DNA of 64,000 nucleotides from the NCBI RefSeq assembly GCF_900240405.1, contig NZ_OEQK01000002.1, positions 496,001 through 560,000 of the forward strand, read 5' to 3'. Origin of the DNA: Salirhabdus sp. Marseille-P4669. Its GTDB lineage: Bacteria; Bacillota; Bacilli; Bacillales; Alkalibacillaceae. The notes under the pieces were generated by a model. It saw only the letters and a list, made by a program, of their open reading frames with translations, searched no databases and was not told the origin of the DNA. The number at the start of each line of letters is the position of its first letter. Within the stretch, counting starts at the first letter, position 1. Position numbers and translations under genes: made by a program. Positions 8,084-17,344 of the stretch are shown piece by piece.

Positions 8084-8878
8084 GTGGTTGTTGTGAATTC
8101 TAATTATACGACACTAATTAAAAACAAACTTAACGAGTACTCTAACCATCCCTTTTTAAATAAATATTTTGATGTTCCAGAAATATCATCGGATAAAATA
8201 GTCTTTTTAAAAACGATTTTAGATCAAACAGAGCTTACCGAACCAAAAAAAGAGAACTATATTTTAGCAACGATGCTAATTCAAACGGCTTTGGACGCAC
8301 ATGAGCTCGTAACAAATGAATTAGATAAAAAAATTAATATTACCAAAAACAAAAGACAGAAGCAGTTAAATATTTTAGTCGGTGATTTGTATAGTGGCCT
8401 TTTTTATGAAATGTTAGCTCAATTACATGATATACAAATGATAAATGTGTTGGCAGGAGCGATAAAAGAAATAAATGAACGGAAAATGACACTTTATCAT
8501 AATGATGTTCACTCCATTAATCAATTATTAGAAGAAATTAAAAGGATTGAATCGTTATTAGTTACAAGCGTTTCAGAAGTATTTCATATCAGTTCGTTAC
8601 GAGAAATAATTGAAAATTGGCTGCTAATGAAAAAGCTTATGCGGGAGCAATATCATTATTATCAAAAGAAAGAGTCTCGTATTATTACGTTATTATCGGA
8701 ACATAATGAACCAAGTCATGCTATCCGTATGTTGGAAAATATGATATCTCGTATTTCTCACACATTAGAATCATATATCACACACTTACCTGTACAATAC
8801 GTTGAGCTAAAAAAGGTTTTACTAGAAGACCTACGGCAGCTTGCAAAAGAGCAGGAATTATTATTGGAGGAAGGGTAA
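8084..8878 (+). CDS. hepS: Heptaprenyl diphosphate synthase component I
   Basis: Small, non-catalytic subunit that pairs with HepT to make the C35 side chain of menaquinone-7. The 264-aa protein is helical, with a recognisable core around LATMLIQTALDAHELVTNE and LVGDLYSGLFYEMLAQLHD; sequence conservation in this family is low. The start is uncertain: GTG 8084 or GTG 8093, both with purine-rich sites upstream. It is followed three bases later by menG and then hepT, the classic arrangement. Confidence 0.9.
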   Translation: MVVVNSNYTTLIKNKLNEYSNHPFLNKYFDVPEISSDKIVFLKTILDQTELTEPKKENYILATMLIQTALDAHELVTNELDKKINITKNKRQKQLNILVGDLYSGLFYEMLAQLHDIQMINVLAGAIKEINERKMTLYHNDVHSINQLLEEIKRIESLLVTSVSEVFHISSLREIIENWLLMKKLMREQYHYYQKKESRIITLLSEHNEPSHAIRMLENMISRISHTLESYITHLPVQYVELKKVLLEDLRQLAKEQELLLEEG

Positions 8879-8881
8879 GGA

Positions 8882-9604
8882 ATGGATCAACAACAGCGAT
8901 CAAAAGCAGAAAGAGTCCATCATGTTTTTGAGAAAATTTATGATAAATATGATGTAATGAATTCTGTTATTTCATTTCAGCGACATAAATCCTGGAGAAA
9001 AGATGTTATGAAGCGAATGGATGTTCAAAAAGGTTCCCATTGTCTTGATGTTTGCTGTGGAACTGGTGATTGGACTTTTGCGTTGGCAAATGCTACTGGA
9101 GAAAGTGGAAAAGTAATTGGATTAGACTTTAGTAAAAACATGCTTTCCGTTGGGCAAGAAAAGCTACAAACAATGAATGTCCCTCAAATGTCTTTTGTAC
9201 ATGGGAATGCGATGGAGCTACCTTTCGAAGACAATAGCTTTGATTATGTAACCATTGGCTTTGGGCTACGCAATGTACCCGATTATTTACAAGTGTTGAA
9301 GGAAATGAGGAGAGTTGTAAAGCCAGGAGGCAAAGTAGTTTGTTTAGAAACATCACAACCTACACTTCCAGTTTATAAGCAATTATACTTTTTTTATTTC
9401 AAATATATTATGCCTGCTTTAGGAAAGATGTTTGCCAAGAGCTATAATGAATACGCTTGGTTAAATGAATCAGCTAGAGATTTTCCAGATAGTAAAAGAT
9501 TAGCACAGTTGTTTACATTAGCTGGATTAGAACAAATACAGATCAAAAAATATACCGGGGGAGTCGCTGCAATGCATCTCGGTATTAAACCGATAAGTAA
9601 ATAA
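8882..9604 (+). CDS. menG: Demethylmenaquinone methyltransferase
   Basis: SAM-dependent methyltransferase for the last step of menaquinone synthesis (UbiE/MenG family), 240 aa. Motif I is [15 protein letters not shown] near residue 52; the family signatures [17 protein letters not shown] and [25 protein letters not shown] are present. GGAGGAAGG lies in the end of hepS. It is translationally close to hepS and eight to nine bases before the GTG/ATG region of hepT. Confidence 0.97.
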   Translation: MDQQQRSKAERVHHVFEKIYDKYDVMNSVISFQRHKSWRKDVMKRMDVQKGSHCLDVCCGTGDWTFALANATGESGKVIGLDFSKNMLSVGQEKLQTMNVPQMSFVHGNAMELPFEDNSFDYVTIGFGLRNVPDYLQVLKEMRRVVKPGGKVVCLETSQPTLPVYKQLYFFYFKYIMPALGKMFAKSYNEYAWLNESARDFPDSKRLAQLFTLAGLEQIQIKKYTGGVAAMHLGIKPISK

Positions 9605-9621
9605 AAATAAAGGTGACAAAG

Positions 9622-10593
9622 ATGAGATTGTCTTCTTCTTACAAAGTAATCATGAATGATTTAAAAAAAATCGAATCGGAATTATTAACGATTGTACAAG
9701 CTGAGCATCCTGTATTAAGATCTGCATCTACTCAATTGCTAAGAGCAGGAGGAAAAAGAATTCGTCCTGTTTTTGTTTTGTTGTCAGCTAAATTCGGCAG
9801 TTACAATTTAGAGCAGGTTAAATATGTTGCTGTAGCCCATGAGTTAATGCATATGGCATCGTTGGTTCATGATGATGTGATTGATAGTGCAACGATGCGG
9901 CGAGGAAAAGATACCGTTAATAAAAAGTGGGACAATAAAATTGCAATGTATACGGGTGACTACATTTTTGCACGATCGTTAGAATATTTAACCAATATCA
10001 AAAATGTGGAAGCACACCAAATATTATCTAATACCTTAGTGGAGTTAAGCCTTGGTGAAATTGAACAGTTACATGATCAATATAACATGAAGCAAAACTT
10101 ACGAAACTACTTGCGAAGAATAAGAAGAAAAACGGCACTATTAATTGCGAGCAGTTGTAGATTAGGTGCTATTACAGCTAATGTAGAGCCACGATATGAG
10201 AAGGCATTGTATAAATATGGCTATCATATAGGAATGTCCTATCAAATTATAGATGATATTTTAGATTTTACATCTTCCGAGAGTGAGTTAGGGAAACCTT
10301 CTGGAAGTGATCTGCTACAAGGGAATATTACCTTACCTGTTTTTTACCAATTGGAAAATGTAGAGTTTCGAAATAAACTCTCCGCTTTATTTCAAACACC
10401 GAATGAAATTCCGATTGAACAGATGAATAGCTTAATTGAAGAAATACGTTCATCTGATGCCATTGATAAAGCCTATCGTTTAAGTGAAAAGTATTTGGAA
10501 AAGGCATATGAGGAACTGTCCATTTTACCTGATTGTAAAGCAAAGGACGCACTAATGGATATTGCCAAGTATATTGGACGTAGAAAGTTTTAA
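9622..10593 (+). CDS. hepT: Heptaprenyl diphosphate synthase component II
   Basis: Catalytic trans-prenyltransferase subunit, 323 aa from ATG 9622. The first aspartate-rich motif is HDDVIDSATMRRGKDT and the second is IIDDILDFTSSESELGKPSGSDL; GGKRIRP marks the IPP-binding region. AAGGTG at 9610-9615 is six bases from ATG 9622, which is better than the GTG inside that site. It ends the hepS-menG-hepT operon, supplying the polyprenyl tail for menaquinone used by the qcr complex downstream. Confidence 0.97.
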   Translation: MRLSSSYKVIMNDLKKIESELLTIVQAEHPVLRSASTQLLRAGGKRIRPVFVLLSAKFGSYNLEQVKYVAVAHELMHMASLVHDDVIDSATMRRGKDTVNKKWDNKIAMYTGDYIFARSLEYLTNIKNVEAHQILSNTLVELSLGEIEQLHDQYNMKQNLRNYLRRIRRKTALLIASSCRLGAITANVEPRYEKALYKYGYHIGMSYQIIDDILDFTSSESELGKPSGSDLLQGNITLPVFYQLENVEFRNKLSALFQTPNEIPIEQMNSLIEEIRSSDAIDKAYRLSEKYLEKAYEELSILPDCKAKDALMDIAKYIGRRKF

Positions 10594-10628
10594 GATTCAG
10601 GACAGAAATGGAAATTGTTAAAAAACAA

Positions 10629-10658
10629 TTGGCAAAGTAATGTAAATTGTGTTAGAAT
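10629..10658 (+). promoter_or_regulatory. Possible ndk promoter
   Basis: TTGGCA (10629-10634), an 18-base spacer and TAGAAT (10653-10658), about 115 bases before the ndk start. The spacing is one base longer than ideal. A second TATAAT near 10729 lacks a good -35. Confidence 0.38.
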
Positions 10659-10772
10659 TTTAAAGGCTTGAAGCGTTTTCATTTTAATCCAAATGATTAG
10701 ATTATCGCTTTTTGCACACATTATAATTTTCTATTTACTACATAATTGAAACTAGTAAACGAGGTGGATGAG

Positions 10773-11219
10773 ATGGAAAAAACATTTTTAATGGTAAAAC
10801 CAGATGGAGTACAACGCAATCTAGTAGGCGATATTGTTACACGATTTGAACGCAAAGGTTTTCAGCTTGTAGGAGCGAAATTAATGCAGATTCCTACTGA
10901 ACTTGCTGAAGAACATTATGGCGAGCATAAAGAAAGACCGTTTTTTGGTGAATTAGTAGACTTCATAACATCAGGTCCTGTTTTCGCAATGGTTTGGCAA
11001 GGAGAAAATGTGATTGCAACAGCTCGTAAAATGATGGGTGCTACAAATCCAAAAGAATCTCTACCGGGAACAATCCGTGGTGATTATGCGGTAACAGTTG
11101 GCAAAAATGTAATCCACGGCTCCGATTCACCTGAGAGTGCAGAAAGAGAAATTAATCTATTTTTTAACCAAGAAGAGCTAGTATCTTATTCAAAAGATAG
11201 CGACAAGTGGGCATACTAA
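10773..11219 (+). CDS. ndk: Nucleoside diphosphate kinase
   Basis: Transfers the gamma phosphate between nucleoside tri- and diphosphates. The 148-aa protein (the B. subtilis length) starts [19 protein letters not shown] and carries the catalytic-histidine signature [19 protein letters not shown] 10773 is chosen because GAGGTGG (10761-10767) fits it and the upstream in-frame residues from 10746 are not family-like. Single gene with its own terminator. Confidence 0.97.
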   Translation: MEKTFLMVKPDGVQRNLVGDIVTRFERKGFQLVGAKLMQIPTELAEEHYGEHKERPFFGELVDFITSGPVFAMVWQGENVIATARKMMGATNPKESLPGTIRGDYAVTVGKNVIHGSDSPESAEREINLFFNQEELVSYSKDSDKWAY

Positions 11220-11231
11220 TTAAACGATAAA

Positions 11232-11258
11232 AAAACCAGCATATGCTGGTTTTTTTTA
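11232..11258 (+). terminator. Terminator after ndk
   Basis: Stem AACCAGC with GCTGGTT around ATAT, flanked by A and T runs (TTTTTTTT), so it may work in both directions. Confidence 0.92.
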
Positions 11259-11411
11259 AGGCAAATTTTTGATGTATGCTCGGCCTTTGTAATGAGTTAT
11301 GAATATAAAATACCAATATCTTGTGCATGTACATCTTGCACCGTACTAATCTTATTTTATATTCTAGTAAATATACTGGTCCAATTGAATAGAGTTATTT
11401 AAAAGAGAAAA

Positions 11412-11420
11412 TGGTATAAT
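11412..11420 (+). promoter_or_regulatory. Extended -10 promoter candidate for cheR
   Basis: TGG-TATAAT at 11412-11420, a perfect extended -10, about 58 bases before cheR. No convincing -35. Confidence 0.5.
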
Positions 11421-11478
11421 AGTACTGTTTGGTAAAACAATGGTTCTAATAAAGCTTGCATAGAAGGGGCTTACGAAT

Positions 11479-12255
11479 ATGGATGGGGATTATACGAGAT
11501 TTATTGAGTTGTTATATAAAAAGACAGGAATAGACTTATCTAAGTATAAAGAAAAACAAATGAAGAGAAGACTTGCTTCCTTAATGATGAAGCGTGGATG
11601 TAGTTCCTTTGTGGAGTATTTTAACTTTATACAAAACCAAAAAGAATATTTTAATGAATTAATAGACCGTATTACAATTAATGTTTCCGAATTCTATCGA
11701 AATTATAAAAGATGGGAAGTCTTGGAGACAAAAATTTTACCGAAGCTTTCAACAAAGAAAGGAAAGCTAAATATTTGGAGTGCCGCTTGTTCGACTGGTG
11801 AAGAGCCGTACACGATAGCCATGTGTTTACATGAGCATATACCGCTCAATCAAATTAATATAGTAGCTACGGACATCGATGAAAATGCTCTTGCTACCGC
11901 TAAAAATGGAGTATATGGAGAGAGTGCTTTGAAAGAAGTACCAAATGCAATTAAAATGAAAAATTTTGATGAAAAAGCAGGGTACTATTATGTTAAAGAT
12001 CATTTTAAAAAGTGTATTACCTTTGAAAAGCATAATTTACTAAAAGATCCTTACAAAAATAACGTTGATTTAATCGTTTGTCGAAATGTACTCATATACT
12101 TTACCGAAGATGCTAAATCTTATGTATATGAAAACTTTAGTCGTTCTTTAGAGAATAGTGGGGTTTTATTTGTTGGAAGTACGGAACAAATTTTCAATCC
12201 GAATCAATATCAATTACACCCAATTGAAACGTTTTTTTATCAAAAACAATCATAA
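11479..12255 (+). CDS. cheR: Chemotaxis protein methyltransferase CheR
   Basis: SAM-dependent methyltransferase that methylates glutamates of chemoreceptors. The 258-aa protein has an N-terminal helical domain (about residues 1-75) and the catalytic domain with IWSAACSTGEEPYTIAM (motif I), VATDIDENALATAKNGVY and VDLIVCRNVLIYF. The position between ndk and the aro genes is the B. subtilis one. It is monocistronic here, with its own promoter candidate and terminator, and no other chemotaxis gene is in the window. Confidence 0.95.
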   Translation: MDGDYTRFIELLYKKTGIDLSKYKEKQMKRRLASLMMKRGCSSFVEYFNFIQNQKEYFNELIDRITINVSEFYRNYKRWEVLETKILPKLSTKKGKLNIWSAACSTGEEPYTIAMCLHEHIPLNQINIVATDIDENALATAKNGVYGESALKEVPNAIKMKNFDEKAGYYYVKDHFKKCITFEKHNLLKDPYKNNVDLIVCRNVLIYFTEDAKSYVYENFSRSLENSGVLFVGSTEQIFNPNQYQLHPIETFFYQKQS

Positions 12256-12268
12256 TCTTTAAATAGAT

Positions 12269-12304
12269 AGACATGTATGGCAGCGCTCATACATGTCTTT
12301 TTGT
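12269..12304 (+). terminator. Terminator after cheR
   Basis: Perfect 11-bp stem AGACATGTATG (12269-12279) with CATACATGTCT (12288-12298), then TTTTTG. Confidence 0.9.
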
Positions 12305-12439
12305 ATTTTATTTTGAGTCAAATACTAACCGAACATTATTCAAGACCATGATACTACTAAATTTACAATCATCTACAAAAGCAAGTTTTGCTTTATCTAA
12401 AATTTCTTACACTTTCGTAAACACAAATCGGAATGAGTA

Positions 12440-12448
12440 TGTTATAGT
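12440..12448 (+). promoter_or_regulatory. Extended -10 promoter candidate for the aro cluster
   Basis: TGT-TATAGT at 12440-12448, about 50 bases before aroC, with no clear -35. The rest of 12305-12498 shows no gene or riboswitch that I recognise. Confidence 0.4.
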
Positions 12449-12498
12449 AATACAAAACTTTATAACTTTAAAGCGAAAAAATAAGGAGTTGTACAAAG

Positions 12499-13665
12499 AT
12501 GCGATATTTAACGGCAGGAGAATCTCATGGGAAGCAATTAACAACAATTATCGAGGGTGTTCCATCAAATATGCCGTTGTTACCAGACGAAATTAGCGAA
12601 TCATTGTTAAGACGTCAAAAGGGACATGGCCGGGGCAGAAGAATGCAAATTGAAAAAGATTTAGTAGAAATTAAAAGCGGAATTCGGCACGGATATACGC
12701 TAGGCTCTCCTATTTCATTAGTTATTGAAAACGATGATTTTAAACATTGGGAAGGAATTATGGGGGAATTCCCTTTAGAAGAAAATGATGAGGTAAAAAG
12801 GCAAATTACAAGACCTAGACCAGGACACGCAGATTTAAATGGGGCATTAAAATATGGTCATCGTGATATGCGGAATGTTTTGGAGCGTTCCTCTGCACGA
12901 GAAACGGCTGCTCGTGTAGCTGCAGGTGCTGTTGCGAAAAAAATACTTGCATTATTAGATATCCAAGTTGTAGGTTATGTAAGAGAAATTGCGGGAATCC
13001 GTGCTGAAGATCAAACCAATCTAACAATGAAGGAACGAATGGAAATCTCTGAAGCATCCCCAGTACGTACTTTGGATAAAAAGATCGAACAACAAATGAT
13101 GGATGCAATTGACAAAGCGAAAAAAGATGGGGACTCAATAGGAGGAATAACGGAAGTAATAGTAGAAGGTATGCCTCCTGGTGTAGGCTCGTATGTACAT
13201 TATGATCGTAAACTAGATTCGAGACTTGCAGGAGCGGTTGTGAGCATTAATGCATATAAGGGAGTTGAATTTGGGATTGGCTTTGAGGCAGCAAGGCGAA
13301 ATGGTAGTGAAGTACACGATGAAATTTTATGGAGTGAAGAAAAAGGCTATTACAGACGCACGAACCGCTTGGGTGGTTTTGAGGGTGGCATGACTACTGG
13401 AATGCCAATTGTAATACGTGGAGTTATGAAGCCTATTCCAACCCTTTATAAACCACTACAAAGTGTGGATATTGAGACAAAAGAACCATTCCAAGCTAGT
13501 ATCGAACGCTCGGATTCTTGTGCAGTTCCAGCTGCTGCTGTTGTAATGGAACATGTTGTTGCTTGGGAAATAGCTCGTGCAATACTAGAGCAATTTCCAC
13601 ATGATCAATTCTCTAAGCTTAAAAAAGCTGTCGATGAATATCGTGAAGAAGTAAGGTGTTTCTAG
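12499..13665 (+). CDS. aroC: Chorismate synthase
   Basis: Converts EPSP to chorismate with reduced FMN; called aroF in B. subtilis. The 388-aa protein has the three family signatures: [20 protein letters not shown] at the start, [38 protein letters not shown] in the middle and [23 protein letters not shown] near the end. AAGGAG precedes the ATG. First gene of the aromatic cluster; its TAG overlaps the GTG of aroB. Confidence 0.98.
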   Translation: MRYLTAGESHGKQLTTIIEGVPSNMPLLPDEISESLLRRQKGHGRGRRMQIEKDLVEIKSGIRHGYTLGSPISLVIENDDFKHWEGIMGEFPLEENDEVKRQITRPRPGHADLNGALKYGHRDMRNVLERSSARETAARVAAGAVAKKILALLDIQVVGYVREIAGIRAEDQTNLTMKERMEISEASPVRTLDKKIEQQMMDAIDKAKKDGDSIGGITEVIVEGMPPGVGSYVHYDRKLDSRLAGAVVSINAYKGVEFGIGFEAARRNGSEVHDEILWSEEKGYYRRTNRLGGFEGGMTTGMPIVIRGVMKPIPTLYKPLQSVDIETKEPFQASIERSDSCAVPAAAVVMEHVVAWEIARAILEQFPHDQFSKLKKAVDEYREEVRCF

Positions 13666-14768
13666 TGGTAACCATTCAAATTCAAACTCAAGATCATTCT
13701 TATCCTGTTTATCTCGGCGAGGGTCTTCGGTATCAAGTTTCCAAGCTTTTATCGAAAAATTATCATAATATATTAGTCATTTCCGATGATACTGTTGCAC
13801 AGTTTGATTACGTGAAAGATGTTGTCTCTAGTTTGACGTCAAATGAAACAAATATATATACCTATATTATACCTTCTGGGGAAGCGTCCAAGAGTCTAGA
13901 ACAGTTTGGTAATATACAAACTTTTGCAATAGAAAACCAATTAGACCGTCATGCTTTAATTCTAGCTGTAGGCGGTGGAGTGGTTGGGGATATAGCCGGC
14001 TTTGTAGCGGCCACATTTATGCGCGGAATAGACTATGTCCAAGTTCCGACAACAATCTTGGCGCATGACAGTAGTGTTGGCGGTAAGGTTGCAATTAATC
14101 ATCCACTCGGGAAAAACTTAATTGGTAGCTTTCATCAACCTGTGGCTGTTATTTATGATTTAGAGACGTTGCATTCTTTATCGTTAAACGAAAAACGCTC
14201 TGGATTCGCAGAAGTGATCAAGCATGCTTGTATTGCAGACGAAAATTTATTACATAAATTAATGAATGAGGTACGATCATTTAACGACTTAAGCAATGAT
14301 ATTCTTTATGACTCTATTGGAAAAGGTATTTCGATTAAAGCAAAAATAGTAGAACAAGATGAAAAGGAACATGGTGTTCGTAGTTTTCTAAATTTCGGAC
14401 ATACTTTGGGGCACGCATTAGAGACAGAGGCTGGTTATGGAGAGCTTACCCATGGAGAAGGGGTTGCAATAGGTATGGTTTTTGCAGCAAAGCTAAGCCA
14501 TAGGGAATTTGGTGCCAATCCTTTACCTGAAGGTTTTGTAGACTGGCTCTATCAATTAGGTTACAGGTTTGATATTGTCCGAAAACTTGATGTCCCTACG
14601 TTAATAGAGCAAATGAAAAAGGATAAAAAGAATTCCCATGGTACGATTCGCATGGTGTTGGTAGAGAAAATTGGTCAACCATCATTAGTTCCAATAGATG
14701 AGCACGTTTTGAAAATAGAGCTGGAACAATTTCAAAAAGAGGTGGTTCGGTATGTTAAGGGGATTTAG
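13665..14768 (+). CDS. aroB: 3-dehydroquinate synthase
   Basis: NAD- and metal-dependent second step of the shikimate pathway, 367 aa. The NAD-binding GGGVVGDIAGFVAATFMRGI, VPTTILAHDSSVGGKVAIN and metal-ligand FLNFGHTLGHALE motifs are all present. The start is GTG 13665, inside the TAGTG junction with aroC and six bases after AAGGTG, implying translational coupling; the frame extends to 13656 but with a worse ribosome site. It overlaps aroH by 17 bases. Confidence 0.97.
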   Translation: MVTIQIQTQDHSYPVYLGEGLRYQVSKLLSKNYHNILVISDDTVAQFDYVKDVVSSLTSNETNIYTYIIPSGEASKSLEQFGNIQTFAIENQLDRHALILAVGGGVVGDIAGFVAATFMRGIDYVQVPTTILAHDSSVGGKVAINHPLGKNLIGSFHQPVAVIYDLETLHSLSLNEKRSGFAEVIKHACIADENLLHKLMNEVRSFNDLSNDILYDSIGKGISIKAKIVEQDEKEHGVRSFLNFGHTLGHALETEAGYGELTHGEGVAIGMVFAAKLSHREFGANPLPEGFVDWLYQLGYRFDIVRKLDVPTLIEQMKKDKKNSHGTIRMVLVEKIGQPSLVPIDEHVLKIELEQFQKEVVRYVKGI

Positions 14769-15114
14769 AGGAGCTACTACGGTAACAAAAAATGATGCGG
14801 ATTTAATGTTGAGCGCAACAAAGGAATTACTTTGGGATATGACGGATAAAAACAAGATTGCACCTCAACAAATTGCATCAGTACTAATATCTGTAACGAA
14901 TGATTTAAATGCTACCTTTCCTGCTAAAGCATTACGGATGCTAGATGGATGGAAATATGTTCCTGTTATGTGTACAAATGAAATACCCGTTCCCGATGCT
15001 TTACCTAATTGTATTCGAGTGATGTTGCTTGCTGAAACCGATTTAGCGCAAGAAGAAGTACAGCACATTTATCATCATGAAGCCAAGCGATTAAGACCAG
15101 ACTTGGCAAAATAG
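14752..15114 (+). CDS. aroH: Chorismate mutase, AroH type
   Basis: Monofunctional trimeric chorismate mutase, 120 aa, turning chorismate into prephenate. Conserved residues of the B. subtilis enzyme are visible: Arg in RGATTV near the N-terminus, the Glu of CTNEIPVPDALPN, the Arg of NCIRVML and the Tyr of HIYHHEAKRLRPDL. The ATG lies in the 3' end of aroB. In B. subtilis the trp operon comes next; here hisC follows after 17 bases. Confidence 0.96.
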   Translation: MLRGFRGATTVTKNDADLMLSATKELLWDMTDKNKIAPQQIASVLISVTNDLNATFPAKALRMLDGWKYVPVMCTNEIPVPDALPNCIRVMLLAETDLAQEEVQHIYHHEAKRLRPDLAK

Positions 15115-15131
15115 AGGGGGGAGCGTTACGT

Positions 15132-16211
15132 ATGAAAATAAAAGAATCGATAAAACCTCTACGTCCATATCAACCTGGTAAGGGAATCGAAGAGGTTAAG
15201 AAAGAACACCAATTACATTATATTGTGAAACTAGCATCCAATGAAAATGTTTATGGTCCTTCTCCTCTTGTGAAGGAAAAAGTAAATGATGGTCCTATTG
15301 ATTTTGAAATTTATCCAGATGGATATGCTGAGAAGCTTCGCTTAAAATTAGCAGATTCGCTCCATATTAATCCAGACACACTTGTTTTTGGTAGTGGATC
15401 TGAAGAAATTATTCAAATGATATGTAGAACGTATTTAGAACCAGGAACGAATACGGTGATGGCAACTCCTACTTTTCCACAATACAAGCATTATGCAACA
15501 GTGGAAAATGCGGAGGTACGGGAAGTTCCGTTGCTTAATGGTAAGCATAACTTAGAAAAAATGCGAAAACAAATAGACACACAAACAAGAGTCGTATGGT
15601 TGTGTACACCGAATAACCCTACTGGTTGTTACATTTCAAAGGAAGAATTACGTACCTTTTTAAAACAGGTTTCCAAAGATGTGTTGATCGTAATAGACGA
15701 GGCTTATTATGAATTTGTTTTCGCTGATGATTTTCCTGAAGCAATACCCTTAATAGATGCATATGAGAATGTACTTGTTCTTCGGACATTTTCGAAGGCC
15801 TATGGATTAGCTGGCTTGCGCGTTGGATATGGTGTTGGATCAAAAGATGTCATAACAAACTTAAATAAAATACGAGGTCCATTTAATGTTACCTCCATTG
15901 GACAGATGGCTGCTTATTTTGCATTGGAAGACCAACGTTATATTGACCGTATTAAAGCAAAAAACGTAGAAGTTAGGTCTAGTCTTGAACATTTTTGCAA
16001 TCAGCATGGATTACTGTTTGATAAATCGGAGACGAACTTTTTACTAATACACTTACCTACTTCTGGAATAACGGTTTCGGAAAAACTATTAACATATGGT
16101 TTTATTGTTCGACCGGGGGAGCTGCTAGGAGTACCCAATAGCATCCGAGTTACGATCGGTAAGAAAGAAGATATGGATGCCTTTAAAGTAGCATTATTGG
16201 AATGTATTTAA
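15132..16211 (+). CDS. hisC: Histidinol-phosphate / aromatic aminotransferase
   Basis: PLP-dependent class II aminotransferase, 359 aa. It serves histidine synthesis and, in Bacillus, also transaminates phenylpyruvate and 4-hydroxyphenylpyruvate. The N-terminus KPLRPYQPGKGIEEV, the LASNENVYGPSP segment, DEAYYEF and the PLP-lysine motif RTFSKAYGLAGLRVGYG are typical. A GAGGGGGGAG ribosome site precedes the ATG. It lies directly between aroH and tyrA. Confidence 0.96.
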   Translation: MKIKESIKPLRPYQPGKGIEEVKKEHQLHYIVKLASNENVYGPSPLVKEKVNDGPIDFEIYPDGYAEKLRLKLADSLHINPDTLVFGSGSEEIIQMICRTYLEPGTNTVMATPTFPQYKHYATVENAEVREVPLLNGKHNLEKMRKQIDTQTRVVWLCTPNNPTGCYISKEELRTFLKQVSKDVLIVIDEAYYEFVFADDFPEAIPLIDAYENVLVLRTFSKAYGLAGLRVGYGVGSKDVITNLNKIRGPFNVTSIGQMAAYFALEDQRYIDRIKAKNVEVRSSLEHFCNQHGLLFDKSETNFLLIHLPTSGITVSEKLLTYGFIVRPGELLGVPNSIRVTIGKKEDMDAFKVALLECI

Positions 16212-16227
16212 GATAAGGAGAGCTTAG

Positions 16228-17328
16228 ATGAGAAAAGTTTTAGTTGTAGGTTTAGGGTTGATAGGAGCATCCCTATCCAAAAACATAAAGTATACACAAG
16301 AAAATTGTTTTATCTATGGGTATGATTTCGATAAAAAAACAATTGATTACGCAATTAAATACAATCTGATCGATGAAAGTGTTGATTCCTTTGAAAAAGG
16401 TGTGGAGCTTGCAGACATCGTTATTTTAGCTACTCCAATCTCCATTACCGTAAAATATATGGAATTATTAAATTCATTAAATCTCTCTAACCAAAAGATT
16501 GTAACAGATGTTGCCTCCGTAAAAGGGACAATTATGAAAGCGGCTCGAAAGCTAACGAATCCGAATGTGGTATTTATCGGAGGGCATCCAATGGCAGGGT
16601 CCCATAAACAAGGGGTAGAAGCTGCGAAAAGTCATTTATTCGAGAATGCTTATTATATTTTGATTCCAGCGAAGAATGTCAAAACAGAACATGTGGAACA
16701 AATGAAAGAACTATTAAGTGGGACAAAAAGTCATTTTGTTCTCTTAACAGCAGAGGAACATGATAAAATGACTGGAATCGTTTCACACTTTCCACATTTA
16801 GTAGCATCATCACTTGTTCATCAAGCAATTAATTGGCAGGAGGAATATCCGTTCATACCAAAACTTGCAGCAGGTGGCTTTCGAGATATTACGAGAATTG
16901 CTTCAAGTAACCCGAAACTATGGCAAGACATCTTTTTTCAAAATAAAGACGAAATGATTTCTTTTATTTCCGAATGGATAAAAGAAATGGAAAAAGTAAA
17001 AGAAATGTTAGAGCACAATAAACAAGAGGAAGTAGTTCACTATTTAGAAGAGGCTAAAGTATATCGAGATGAGCTACCTAAAAAGAAAAAAGGAGCAATC
17101 CCAAGTTTTTATGACTTATATGTAGATATTCATGATAAGCCCGGGGAGTTATATAAAGTCATCAAATTATTTGCTGAGAATGATATTAATATTACCAATA
17201 CCCAAATTTTAGAGATAAGAGAGAATATGACCGGTGTTTTACGTGTAACAGTACAGACAGAAGAAGAACAACAAACCGGAAAAAAAGTATTAGAACAAAA
17301 CAACTACGAAGTAGCAATTGAAGAATAG
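16228..17328 (+). CDS. tyrA: Prephenate dehydrogenase with ACT domain
   Basis: Oxidatively decarboxylates prephenate to 4-hydroxyphenylpyruvate for tyrosine. The 366-aa protein has a Rossmann motif VVGLGLIGASL at the start, DVASVKG, the catalytic GGHPMAGSHKQGVEAA (His in HPMAG) and a C-terminal ACT domain (about residues 297-366, DLYVDIHDKPGELYKVIKLF), probably for tyrosine feedback. GGAGAG precedes the ATG; 16 bases separate it from both neighbours. Confidence 0.97.
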   Translation: MRKVLVVGLGLIGASLSKNIKYTQENCFIYGYDFDKKTIDYAIKYNLIDESVDSFEKGVELADIVILATPISITVKYMELLNSLNLSNQKIVTDVASVKGTIMKAARKLTNPNVVFIGGHPMAGSHKQGVEAAKSHLFENAYYILIPAKNVKTEHVEQMKELLSGTKSHFVLLTAEEHDKMTGIVSHFPHLVASSLVHQAINWQEEYPFIPKLAAGGFRDITRIASSNPKLWQDIFFQNKDEMISFISEWIKEMEKVKEMLEHNKQEEVVHYLEEAKVYRDELPKKKKGAIPSFYDLYVDIHDKPGELYKVIKLFAENDINITNTQILEIRENMTGVLRVTVQTEEEQQTGKKVLEQNNYEVAIEE

Positions 17329-17344
17329 ATAAAGGAGAGTAGCA

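Noticed and set aside
12273-12596. 107-codon plus-strand frame upstream of and into aroC
   Set aside because: It runs through the cheR terminator and overlaps the aroC start in another frame, with no ribosome site.
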